17,221 bases of DNA from contig WBUV01000017.1 in NCBI GenBank assembly GCA_008933525.1, forward strand, positions 1 to 17,221. Direction: 5' to 3'. How positions within the stretch are numbered: the first letter of the stretch is position 1; the number at the start of each line of letters is the position of its first letter. Below, piece by piece: positions 1-10,000 of the stretch. The notes under the pieces are model-generated. The model ran no database searches. It was not told the DNA's origin and saw only the letters and a program-made list of their open reading frames with translations. The translations under genes were made by a program, and so were the position numbers. Source of the DNA: Bacteroidales bacterium (lineage in GTDB: Bacteria; Bacteroidota; Bacteroidia; Bacteroidales; Tenuifilaceae).

Positions 1-1160
1 GTGTTATTACCCTTATACTTAAACTTCATCTCCTCGAATGCCTTTATTAACTGTCGGTAGTACTGCATTACGCGGAATAAACTTCCCGAAATGGCATCGG
101 TGTTACCTGTTCGGTAGTTAAGGTTGTAAACATCGAGGTGATTTTTGAAATTCGCAAAAACAGTAAGAAAGGTTGTGAAATCCTTCTCCTGACGATAGGT
201 TTCTGCATTAATCAGTCCTTGCCTATAATCATTCTCCACCTTAAGTTTTCGCTTCTCAATATTGGCAAAAGTAACCTCATCGCCACTAACAGGATCCATT
301 CTGTAAAGCGACTTATAGTTTACCACCACAATTATTGGGTACTGCTTATAGGTAAGTAACTGCTTTATAATATCGCGATTAACATTGCCATGATTAACTG
401 TATCTAAAAAGTTTTGGAACGAAAGTGTAGATATTTCAACGGGTTTACTATTGGCTGTGGATAATGCGTAAATTTTAAGAGAGTGAATTCGTGTGTCGAA
501 ATTTTTTTGTTCAAATAATCGGATGGTAGAGCTGAATTTGTACTCTTTCTTCTTGGTGTTTGATTCAATGAAATTTCCAAACTCTCCGATAATTCCCATA
601 ACGGCATCGGTGGGTGTTAGGATTTTTGAGAGATTCTTTAGTTGTATGGCAACCAATGACAAAATCTGATCGCGATCGTTATTAGTAATCGCTTTTACTT
701 GTATTTCTGCATCAATATAATCCTTGGCGGAGTATAACGGTAGATTATCGATAATCCGGACATGATCAATATTATCGCTTACAAAAGTCTGATACTTACT
801 ATCCTTATCCTTCGAAATTTGAAAGTTATAGAGCGGATAAGTAACATCGTTATCGCCAAAAAACTTTACATTTTTTAGGCTAGCAGTAATAAAAAGGTAC
901 TCCAACTGCTCTAGCTCAAGACTCGTTTTTTTCCTTCGATTCTTTTTTGGTTCTACCCTTGCAAAATCGAGTTCGTTGATGAGATTGCTGAATTTATCGC
1001 CATTAAACAAGAAAATATCCGTTGATAAATACTGCCACTCACCGGTAAAAGTGTAATTCGAAGTGTCGCTATATATTAACTTAGGTTCAATATCGCGCTG
1101 GGCACTACCGTTTATTCCAATAAAGAGGGCAACCAGCAAAACAAGGGACTTCTGTATCAT
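1..1160 (-). CDS. Exported protein of unknown function (3' end beyond window)
   Basis: An uninterrupted minus-strand frame starts at the ATG at 1160-1158 and stays open for 386 codons to the left edge, where it is cut off. I read every triplet in this frame and found no stop. The N-terminus (MIQKSLVLLVALFIG, then NGSAQ-R) is a clear signal peptide with likely cleavage around residue 21, so the product is exported to the periplasm or surface. The mature part is mixed and charged, has a Lys/Arg cluster (EPKKNRRKKTS) near residue 70 and no further membrane segment. I recognise no domain. It follows ispD on the same strand after a 103-bp gap that holds an AT-only inverted repeat, so read-through from ispD is possible. 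Being open for over 1.1 kb with a signal peptide makes it a real gene; the function is unknown. Confidence 0.82.
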   Translation of the reverse strand, partial: MIQKSLVLLVALFIGINGSAQRDIEPKLIYSDTSNYTFTGEWQYLSTDIFLFNGDKFSNLINELDFARVEPKKNRRKKTSLELEQLEYLFITASLKNVKFFGDNDVTYPLYNFQISKDKDSKYQTFVSDNIDHVRIIDNLPLYSAKDYIDAEIQVKAITNNDRDQILSLVAIQLKNLSKILTPTDAVMGIIGEFGNFIESNTKKKEYKFSSTIRLFEQKNFDTRIHSLKIYALSTANSKPVEISTLSFQNFLDTVNHGNVNRDIIKQLLTYKQYPIIVVVNYKSLYRMDPVSGDEVTFANIEKRKLKVENDYRQGLINAETYRQEKDFTTFLTVFANFKNHLDVYNLNYRTGNTDAISGSLFRVMQYYRQLIKAFEEMKFKYKGNN

Positions 1161-1214
1161 TATAAAGAGATTTGCTATGATTATTTAACTGCCAAACAAT
1201 AATCTATACGAAAT

Positions 1215-1246
1215 AAATTTTAAAAAGATTTTCGTCCTTAAAATTT
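1215..1246 (-). terminator. AT-only inverted repeat between ispD and the exported protein gene; possible weak terminator
   Basis: AAATTTTAA (1215-1223) and TTAAAATTT (1238-1246) are perfect 9-bp complementary arms around a 14-nt spacer. They begin 18 nt downstream of the ispD stop codon. Read on the minus strand, the spacer ends in a short T run (CTTTTT). The stem has no G:C pair, so it would be weak. It could slow or partly end ispD transcription, or be chance in AT-rich intergenic DNA. Confidence 0.25.
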
Positions 1247-1263
1247 TCAAAAACCAGACCAAA

Positions 1264-1941
1264 CTAACGGCTTTTGAGTAATGCCGAGGCAAAAACCAGA
1301 TCGGTTTGTGTTGTAATTTTAATGTTTTCGACATTTCCAGTCACGGTAAAAACCCTGCCTCCCATTGCCTCAACCACTGATGCATCGTCGGTAAAGTTAG
1401 GATTATATGGTTGTGCATACGCCTCCTTTATCAACCTATACTGAAAAACTTGAGGTGTTTGTACAAGCATAACCTTACTACGAGGAAAAGCCACTGTTCC
1501 GCTGGACTCAACTAATCTAACCGATTCAACAGGCTGAATAACCGGAATGGCAGAGCCCTTTTCGTAAGCTGTTTCGAAACACTCCTCAATAACGCTTTGG
1601 TTCACAAACGGGCGAACACCATCGTGGATAGCAACAGTAGCATTATCAGTGTCAATCAAACTCAAACCATTCAAAACAGAGTAGAAACGCTCCGCTCCTC
1701 CCTTTGCTAGCCTATGCTTAACATCGAAGCTATGCTTATGGCATAATTGATGCCAATATTCGATCTGTGTTTCAGGCAAAACTATAATAATCTCAGGCCC
1801 GTTTAGCAAACCATCAAAAACCTCGATAGTCCTCATTAAAATAGGTTTTCCGGCCAATTCAATAAACTGCTTAGGAATATCGAAACCCATTCGAATTCCA
1901 GCCCCCCCAGCTACGATTATTGCATAACGTTTTGATTGCAT
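1264..1941 (-). CDS. ispD: 2-C-methyl-D-erythritol 4-phosphate cytidylyltransferase
   Basis: Joins CTP and 2-C-methyl-D-erythritol 4-phosphate to give CDP-methylerythritol and pyrophosphate, a middle step of the non-mevalonate (MEP) isoprenoid pathway in the cytoplasm. The 225 residues match the usual family length. The N-terminal nucleotide-binding loop AGGAGIRMGFDIPKQF is at residues 11-26, with R17 and K24 at the positions of the catalytic Arg20 and Lys27 of the E. coli enzyme. HDGVRPFV (106-113) carries the substrate-site Asp and Arg. QTPQVF (161-166), DDASVVEAMG (185-194) and NIKIT (206-210) are further family signatures. The C-terminal TQTDL stands where TxPEDL is more usual, a minor variation. 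The start ATG at 1941 sits directly behind a TAnnTTTG promoter. It is not fused to ispF. The next gene downstream (unknown exported protein) has no evident pathway link. Confidence 0.97.
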   Translation of the reverse strand: MQSKRYAIIVAGGAGIRMGFDIPKQFIELAGKPILMRTIEVFDGLLNGPEIIIVLPETQIEYWHQLCHKHSFDVKHRLAKGGAERFYSVLNGLSLIDTDNATVAIHDGVRPFVNQSVIEECFETAYEKGSAIPVIQPVESVRLVESSGTVAFPRSKVMLVQTPQVFQYRLIKEAYAQPYNPNFTDDASVVEAMGGRVFTVTGNVENIKITTQTDLVFASALLKSR

Positions 1942-1952
1942 AAGTTGGATAT

Positions 1953-1982
1953 CAAACTTAATAATGTGGATAAAGTTACAAA
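1953..1982 (-). promoter_or_regulatory. Bacteroidota-type promoter for ispD
   Basis: On the minus strand TTTG (1982-1979) is followed after 18 nt by TAAGTTTG (1960-1953), an exact match to the -7 consensus TAnnTTTG of the Bacteroidota primary sigma factor. The expected start point is near 1948, so the leader would be under about 10 nt and contain no ribosome-binding sequence. Assigned by motif and position only. Confidence 0.5.
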
Positions 1983-2134
1983 AAGGTTTTGTTGACAGAA
2001 AGTTAAACTTGAAAAGGCTTTGTGCTTAAAAAGTTACACACACCAGTTCCTTCATCTAAAATCAGCTGCTCAACTTGATTTTTAAATAATTAATATTGAT
2101 ATTTGCTTAAGGATGCGTGGAATATTTTAGGGGC

Positions 2135-2158
2135 GATTAATGCAAACAGCATTAAATC
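2135..2158 (+). promoter_or_regulatory. Inverted repeat upstream of the acyl-CoA synthetase; candidate operator
   Basis: TTAATGC (2137-2143) and GCATTAA (2149-2155) are perfect 7-bp arms around AAACA. Allowing one bulged base, the arms extend to GATTAATGC / GCATTAAATC (2135-2158). The element lies 37 nt before the start codon in the 253-bp divergent gap. No clean TAnnTTTG box precedes it; the nearest weak candidate is TTTG at 2102-2105 with TATTTTAG at 2123-2130. If that pair is used, the repeat falls at the transcription start, a normal place for a repressor site. It could equally be a small leader hairpin. Confidence 0.35.
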
Positions 2159-2194
2159 ATCCTATTTACATTCATTAAACTAGAAACTATTACT

Positions 2195-3853
2195 ATGGTT
2201 GAGTATAACTATGTAAAAGAGTTCGTTGAGAAGAGCATTAAGACAAACTGGAATCAACCTGCTCTTTCGGACTATCAGGGTGGAACCTACACTTATGGTG
2301 ATGTTGCCAAACAAATTCATAAACTCCATAAAATATTCGATTATTGGGGCGTTAAACAAGGCGAAAAGGTTGCCTTAATTGGACGCAATAATGCTAACTG
2401 GGGAATTATATACCTGGCAACGGTTTCGTACGGAGCTGTTATTGTGCCCATTTTACCAGACTTCTCGACCTCCGACGTTCATAATATCGTTAACCATTCC
2501 GATTCGGTTATGCTTTTTGCAGGCGAAATGGTTTGGGGAAATTTGGATGAAGCGGCAATGCCTAACCTCAGAGCAATTTTCTCTGTAAACGATTTCAATA
2601 TTCTGGTTAATAAGGACATTAATGCTAACGATAGGTATAACGCTCAGCGAGATTCAATTGAGAGTGAAATTGAAACACTAACAGCAGACAGAGTAAACTA
2701 TGCCGAAGTATCCAACGCAAATCTTGGTGTTATAAGCTACACATCGGGAACAACAGGTTTTTCGAAGGGCGTTATGTTGCCACTAAATAGCTTAGCTGCT
2801 AATGTGGACTATGGCAGAAAAAACATTGGACTTGTTTCCGGCGATAGAATAGTTTCTTTTTTACCCCTAGCTCATGCATTTGGCTGTGCGTTTGAATTCC
2901 TTATGCCTTTTGCCGTTGGCTGCCACGTAACATTCTTAACCAGAATACCAACACCACAAATAATCCTTAAAGCTTTTGGCGAAATAAAGCCACGTCTGGT
3001 TTTGGCGGTACCATTAATTATTGAGAAAATTTATAAGAAACAGCTTTTACCTAAGATAAGTTCTCCTGCAATGAAAATTCTTATGAATATTCCATTGGTT
3101 AATAACCTTATCTTTAACAAGATAAATAAAAAACTCTCCGATGTATTTGGTGGAGAGTTCCTTGAAATTGTTATTGGAGGAGCTGCATTAAACCCTGAGG
3201 TTGAGAGTTTTCTCCGAAAAATAAAATTCCGATACACTGTTGGATACGGTATGACAGAGTGCGGGCCGCTTATTTCCTACTCGGGCTGGAAAACAAACCC
3301 ACAAGGCTCGTGCGGAAAAACAATCAACTACCTTGAGGTTAAGATTGATTCCAGCAATCCTGAAAATGAGCCAGGCGAAATCCTCATCCGTGGCGAGAAC
3401 GTGATGGAGGGCTACTACAAAAATCCAGAGGCTACCTCCAAAACATTGGTTGATGGCTGGTTACGCAGCGGTGACCTTGGTGTAATGGATAGGCATGGGT
3501 TTATCCATATTATGGGTCGCAGCAAGAGTATGATCCTAGGCCCAAGCGGACAAAACATTTATCCCGAGGAAATTGAAGCCCGTTTAAATAATCTTCCGTT
3601 CATTCAGGAATCGTTGATAGTTGAGCAAAAAGGCAAATTAGTGGGTTTAATTTATCCCGATTACGAATCGATGCAGCAACACGGATTAAGCGATAACGAT
3701 ATTGCACCAGTTTTAGAGCAACACAGGGTTGAACTAAATAAGCATCTTCCACAATACAGTCAGGTTGTAAAACTCCAAATTTACAACCAGGAATTTGAGA
3801 AAACACCCAAGAAGAGTATTAAGCGATTCTTGTATCAGTTCTCGGATAACTAA
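2195..3853 (+). CDS. Long-chain fatty-acid--CoA ligase (AMP-binding, FadD-like)
   Basis: An adenylate-forming enzyme that activates a carboxylic acid, most likely a medium or long-chain fatty acid, with ATP and then CoA. The 552 residues are full family length. Visible motifs in order: phosphate-binding loop SYTSGTTGFSKGVML (181-195), LPLAHAFG (223-230), adenine-binding YGMTECGP (351-358), GWLRSGDLG (421-429) with the ribose-binding Asp, the hinge GRSKSMI (441-447), SGQNIYPEEIE (451-461), and TPKKSIKRFL (537-546), which carries the expected catalytic Lys of the C-terminal lid. There is no signal peptide or membrane segment, so it is cytosolic or membrane-associated. It is divergent from ispD and convergent with the giant gene, hence a single-gene unit closed by the hairpin at 3989-4009. 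Acyl chain length and physiological role cannot be read from sequence; the family is clear, the fatty-acid substrate likely. Confidence 0.9.
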   Translation: MVEYNYVKEFVEKSIKTNWNQPALSDYQGGTYTYGDVAKQIHKLHKIFDYWGVKQGEKVALIGRNNANWGIIYLATVSYGAVIVPILPDFSTSDVHNIVNHSDSVMLFAGEMVWGNLDEAAMPNLRAIFSVNDFNILVNKDINANDRYNAQRDSIESEIETLTADRVNYAEVSNANLGVISYTSGTTGFSKGVMLPLNSLAANVDYGRKNIGLVSGDRIVSFLPLAHAFGCAFEFLMPFAVGCHVTFLTRIPTPQIILKAFGEIKPRLVLAVPLIIEKIYKKQLLPKISSPAMKILMNIPLVNNLIFNKINKKLSDVFGGEFLEIVIGGAALNPEVESFLRKIKFRYTVGYGMTECGPLISYSGWKTNPQGSCGKTINYLEVKIDSSNPENEPGEILIRGENVMEGYYKNPEATSKTLVDGWLRSGDLGVMDRHGFIHIMGRSKSMILGPSGQNIYPEEIEARLNNLPFIQESLIVEQKGKLVGLIYPDYESMQQHGLSDNDIAPVLEQHRVELNKHLPQYSQVVKLQIYNQEFEKTPKKSIKRFLYQFSDN

Positions 3854-3855
3854 TT

Positions 3856-3896
3856 GGAACGCAAATAACACAGGTTTTACGGATTAAAACGGATTT
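3856..3896 (+). repeat. Short dispersed repeat directly after the acyl-CoA synthetase stop
   Basis: Starting 3 nt after the stop codon, GGAACGCAAATAACACAGG followed by TTTTACGGATTAAAACGGAT belongs to the ACACAGATT-type degenerate intergenic repeats seen elsewhere in this window. Its first 21 bases match 19 of 21 with the minus strand at 15320-15300, just after the stop of the Wzi-like gene. No coding potential. Confidence 0.5.
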
Positions 3897-3930
3897 TTAA
3901 ATACAAAGCAGAATCGGTATTTGAGTCATC

Positions 3931-3944
3931 CCTGCCGACAGGCA
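3931..3944. repeat. Small palindromic GC-rich motif
   Basis: CCTGCCGACAGGCA can fold as TGCC-GACA-GGCA or CCTG-CCGA-CAGG. It stands out in AT-rich surroundings and resembles small palindromic intergenic motifs I associate with Bacteroidota genomes. With a single copy in this window, membership of a repeat family is from memory only. Confidence 0.25.
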
Positions 3945-3988
3945 AGCGTGTTCTACTATTCTTTTTAAAATAACTTTCCTCAAAAAGA

Positions 3989-4009
3989 AACAGGGCTTAA
4001 AGCCCTGTT
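3989..4009. terminator. Bidirectional intrinsic terminator between converging genes
   Basis: AACAGGGCT (3989-3997), loop TAA, AGCCCTGTT (4001-4009) form a perfect 9-bp stem. On the plus strand it is followed by CTCTTTTTT, serving the acyl-CoA synthetase transcript. On the minus strand it is followed by TCTTTTTG, serving the giant gene, whose stop codon lies 7 nt before the stem. The position close behind the stop also supports that stop being the true end of the giant gene. Confidence 0.85.
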
Positions 4010-4016
4010 CTCTTTT

Positions 4017-7000
4017 TTAAAATCCAAATGTGTTTGGAACATGATATTGCGGGCCTGTTTCCGGTGTCTTCCATACATCAACTGATATTGGAACTAAAGT
4101 AGTTGTAGAACAACCATTAACATCCACAACGGTTACAGTATAATTACGATTATCGCCTGCACTAGGACCAACCCACGCTAAGTTTTCATCATAAATGTAA
4201 TCAGGCGTATCTGAACTGCTGAATGGAGATCCAACTACAGAGATTCCATCAAGAATAATATCTATGCTATATGGAACATTAATAGATGTAAAACTAGTAG
4301 TTAATGTAAACAGATCACCATCACAAATATCGGTAGCCGAGCCCGAAACGGTAAATACAGGTCGGGTATTTACAGTAACTGCCAAAATTAAAGGATCACT
4401 ATCACCACAGCCATTTGTAGTATAAACTTCAACATTACCAGAGGTAGCTGTTCCATCGTAATCGATCTCTATGGCATTACCTGAGCCTGTAATGGTGGCA
4501 CCTGACCCGACAGTATAGCTCCAATTGTAAGTTAGAGACGGATTGTTGGCTACAGAATAATCAACATCGTTATCGCCCTGGCAAACGGTATTATCGGAAA
4601 GTATAAATGCCGCGGGTTTCTCGGGGAGTAATGGGAATGCAATAACAACATCATCGGACGATGTACAGCCTCCATTTGAGATTGTCCACGTTAAAGTATA
4701 GGTACTTCCATTTGTTCCGTTAAATTCGCTATCAGGCACTGTTGGGAAAACAACCGTTCCTCCCGCTCCGCTAACAGACCAAAGACCAGAACCAACAGCG
4801 GGTGTATTTGCATCCAATGTGGCAGAAGTTGCTCCGCATATTGACTGATCGAGACCAGCGGCTGCTGTTGTGGGCACTGTGTATGTTGTTACAATTGTTG
4901 CGTCAACAACCCCAGTAAGAATTGGTGCACCATGCGGAGGGTTATTATAGGTAAAACTAGTTAACTGATAAGTATCGCCAATAGCATCGGTAGGCAGTAA
5001 GAATGGAAGTGAACTTACTGTAATAGGTGCTTGAGCAACTCCTCCTTTTTTGTAACCTAGAACAAAATTTAGATTAAGCGCATCAACACCTGTAAAAACA
5101 ACAGGGATACCAACATCACCGCATATTGAGCCAGAAAAATTAAACCTTGCTCTAGGCTTAGTTACATTAATACATCCGATTGTGAAATTACTTGAACCTG
5201 CCACAGGAATAGTAATACGTGATGAAGTGTATACTGTCCCATTGTTATCGTCACCAGTTGCAGTGGAAGAAACCTCCTCCCAACTGGTAGTTCCAGTATT
5301 GTAGTAAACAACTCTCATATCGGACAAACCATTCTCCGTCATCAACGGGGTTAAGTCGCTGGTAGGATCCCAAGATAAATTAACAACAGCCTGACTTCCG
5401 CTCGCTGCAGAAACAGTCCAGTACTCCTGGGCATTCACATAGGATATTGGAGCTGTAAAACTGCTAAAAGTTGTGTTTGGATCAAAATACTCAACTGTCC
5501 AAAGTATTGTTCCTGTTTGAGTTGACGATAATCGGATCTTATTACCCAGAGCAGTACCCTTACCAATTGGGAAAATAAAATTATCGCCTTGACTAATTCT
5601 TTTAGTAAGAGGCCCATTTACAAACGATGTTGATTTTCCGCCACTAGGTGTTACACAGTTTATGGCGGTGTTCGTAATTGTTAGCGTTGCTGTTGCAGAT
5701 GTATTAATTAATCCAGAGGTAAGCATTAGATTTCCAGCAACTTCAATTGCGCCTCCAACATTTATTGTTAAACCGGAGTTATTGTTAATTTCAAAATGGT
5801 TAAAATCGCTTGTACCTGTGAAATTACCTAAAGCACCACCTATTGTTTGAGACGAAGTTCCATTAAAACTCACAATTGCACCAGCACCACTACCACTGTT
5901 GAAAGTTCCCGCTAAGCGCTCCATTGTTCCTTGGATTGTAAGCTTCCTGTTATTTAAACTATTATCCAGTGTAGGTCCATCTATAAGCAATCGCCTACAA
6001 ATTGTTAAATCTTTATTTGGTAAAATGCGACTTCCAGTTCCTGTGAAATAAAGCCGAGGAACAGTATTATACAAGTCAGCAATAATATTGTAGTTAGTAG
6101 AACCTCCATATTCAAGAATTCCATCATTAGAACAATCAAAGAAATCATTATATCTACCAGCAGGGAATGTTGCACTTTCTAGATACAACGTACCAGTTCC
6201 AGAAACATTACCAAGATTATGTCCAAATGTTGATCCGTCAATAATTAACTTACCTTTAATGGTAGTGCGATACGCTGATGAATAGTTATTGTCAGTTGTA
6301 ACTTCATCGTCGGTATCAATAATTACCATAAAGCCGTTTGGAGCACCTGTTAAAACGTAAGGATCGCCACCAGTTTGTATCCAGTTGGCAGGATTTGACC
6401 AATCGCCATCATTAATACTGGTAAACTCAGGTACTGCATCAGGAAGTGCTGGGTCAACACCTGCAGTATATTCCCCACTTAAGTTGCTTGAAGATGAGAA
6501 ATTGAATATAATAGTATTATTGGTTTCATCAACATTGGCAGCACTATACTTACTCCAACTTGAGCCAGGAATTAATAGCGCTGCTGGAATATAATCTGCC
6601 TCAATAAATCCATTCAAAACAACATCTTCTTCAAGGTAATTAAGAGTTATAGAACCATTAAAGCCAGCTATTCCATTACTTTCAACCTCCCAGAAATAGT
6701 CAAGAACATTTGTTGGATCAATAACTCCAGGGTGGTTATCGTTTATGTTATTTAATCGAATATAGCCAACATTTGTGTTGTCGGTATATTTCAATATTGC
6801 AGGGGTATACTTATTCGAAGTACCTATAGGAAATGTAAAGGTTTGCTCAGCGCCACTATAAATTGGGAAATATTTTCGTAAACCAACATTACTGTAAACA
6901 CCATCGGAGGCAATCATTTTTGTTGGTCCAAATCCACTTCCTTCAATATTACTACTAACGCCTAAAGTCATTAAGTGTTGATTAATATTAAAAATACCAT

Positions 7001-10000
7001 TGGTAAGTCTAATGTTCTTGTGAAAGGTAATATTATCATTTATTCTAGCACCACTAGCATTGTCAAGTTCAAGGCGGCCAAAAGTTCCAGTACCAGAAAT
7101 TTCCTGTTGAACAGTTCCATTAAGTATAACACCCCCAACACTAGCATCGCCATCATAGTTGGCATTATTGGTCAAGTCACCTTTTACATTGATATTATAG
7201 GTGCTATGCAACAACTGTCCTGAGCTTAGTGTTAAGTCGTTGAGCACGGTAATGTCTCTGATTACTGATAGAGAAGTGACCGGACTTACAACTAAATCAT
7301 AAAAGTCGGTAGCCGTTGTTCCTCCTATAGTTTGAACACCTCCACTGAATGTTGTAATATTATCATAGTGGTTGTAGGTTCCATTATTAGTAAACCCTCC
7401 ATTTACAGTAACATTTATATCATATGCAGTATTAGCATCAAGAAAACTTCTTGCGTTGCTAATAGTTAAATCGCCATTCATTACTAATGGGCTAATTAAA
7501 AGTGTAACTGTAGCATTCTGTGGCGTTCCAGCAGTTTTTCCTGTTATTGTAAGGTTATTTAATGGAACATTCGCATCGAGTAAATAGCTCTGAACTGCGT
7601 CAACAACGGGTCCGAAAACTGGTGTTTGGGTGAAGTTAATTGTGCTTGAGCCACCTGCAGAACTTGATGCAGCACGAATGTAAAGGTCACCATAAGTATT
7701 CCCGCCACCTCCACGAACAATGGTTAAACTACTTGAGCCGGACATGTTGAAAACACTACCAGGATTGTATACCTCTAATTTTGCTTTAGTGTTATTGGCT
7801 GCTTGACCATTAATTATTACTCTACTGGTACCACTTTGTCTGTATTTTAACACGCCTGCAGTTGATGCAGTATTCATTCGAATTTGACCGTTAACCATTA
7901 GAGTTCCGCCTTGCATATCAATCTCCGAAAGGCCACCTCCTCCGTACTCAATATCGTTGTTATTGGCATCAGTACCAGCCTCGCGACCAACATAAACCGT
8001 TCCACTTATTACAGCAAGTTTACCGTTTAAGAATAAATCGTTTGTATTCACATTGCTCCTTGCTATGTAAACATTCGAAGGAGTGTTAATCTGTAAGCCT
8101 GATGTTCCTGGTATTGTAAAGGTTGACGTGGTAGTAATTGATAAATCACCTGTTCTTTGGTAAATTAAAGTTCCATTCTGAAGCGTTAACCAGTTATTGG
8201 TAGGTGTGTTTAGTGTTCCTCCAATATTTACCGTTAGTGTTGTTGCCTGCGATGAACCTTTATTAACCGTTACTTGTCCAAAGTCGGTTCGTGGCGTGCT
8301 TGCCGTATTTGTAACAGAAGCATTACTTGAACCAAAAAAGGTTAAAGGAACTAACGTTAAGTTTACATAACTTCGAGTGGTTGTTCCTCCTGCTATGGTA
8401 TTTGTGGAATTGTTGATTAAACTTCCTCCAATAGACATTGCCTGACTTGTATTTGAACTCCAAACATCTATACCTGCAAGGGGTGCTACTATTACATCGC
8501 CATAAACTACAACATTTTGTGCGCCACCACCGCCGCCACCGTACCAGCCAAACGATCCGCCTTGTATATCTAGGTTACCATTAATAGTAATTGTTTTAGA
8601 AATTCTGGCAATACCACCGGGATAATTACCATTCCATGTGGGTAAGAACCACGAGTCGGCATTTTGACCCTGTGTTATACAGTTACCATAAATCAATACA
8701 TCTGTATTTCCAAAAATAATATTAGAACCACCAAGTGGCGAAATAATTAAATTTCCATACTTATTAATATTATTTGGTAGCCAATATGTTGTACCTGCAG
8801 CTGGATTTGTAGAGTAGAGTTCAGTGGTACCCAAGTTCACATTGAAATCGGAAAAGTCGCCAGTTGGAAAGGTAAAGTAATTGCCGGAAGTCCAAGTGGT
8901 AGTTAATCTGAATAAACCATTGCCACTTGGATGCGACGATACAACATTAAAGTTACACCCTGGGTTATACCCAATATCTAAAGAAGCTCCCGTTTCAATT
9001 TGAAGGCTAGCACAACTTCTAACATCAGTATCGGGAGTGGTAATATTTGTGTTTAGAGTTATTTCATGTCCATTTCCAATAATAACAATATCCGTTGCCC
9101 CTGGCGCAATGGCTGGAGCATCGTCAACTGTATGGCTTGTAAGCGACCAGTTTGCAGGATCGCCCCACCATCCGCTGTTTCTACTGTAGAAGGTAAGCGG
9201 AGCCCCAAATGGACTTGTTGGATTGTTATCGCCTGCAGTAAAATCTCCTTCAATATAATCAACACCCGAGAGCCATGGTCCATTAATAACGTTATTACCA
9301 ATATCAATACTTGCATTAGTTCCGTTTGTCCAGGTTACGGTTCCTACATCAAATCGAGCAGGGACATACTCATTCTCCGTAATTCCTAAGCCTGTAATCA
9401 CATCTGATTGGTCATATGTGTATGAATGACTAACAGAGCCAGCAACTACACCCACAAAGTCTTGTGATTTAACCCTCCAGTAGTATGTTAAACTCCGGTT
9501 TTTAACAGACGTTGCAAAGTGTTCGTCACCAACCGGAACAACTGTTATTGTTCCATAGGTTGTTGGATTTGAAGAGAAACTTATGGTTGCAGGGGTGAAA
9601 ACTGGTGTACCCACATGGCTAGTTGATGGTGCTCCAATGGGAAAAGTAAAACTAGTTGATGTAGTAGAATATATTTTTGAAATACTACCATTACCAACCT
9701 CGCCTTTAGTATAAGCAAAACGGTTAACATCGGCACCAGTAACACTAGCCGTTGCGCTCATAAGTAGGTTGTACTCCTGTAGGTTTAACCTTTTATAACC
9801 AGTTGCCGCACCTGAAAATCGCAACACACCATTAACTCTGATATTGTTTGTAATAGTTACATCGGCAGTTCCTGCATTGGGTTTATTTAATTCTAGGTTG
9901 GTGAAAATTCCATTACCATCACCGCTAATTGTTCTCGCCGCATCGCTATTAAGAACAAGGTAGCCGGTTGTAGTTATAATTGATCCATTGTTTTCAATAT

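Noticed and set aside
4020..4076. TPETG near the C-terminus of the giant protein as a sortase (LPxTG) anchor
   Set aside because: There is no following hydrophobic segment or basic tail, the first residue is not Leu, and Bacteroidota do not generally anchor proteins by sortase.
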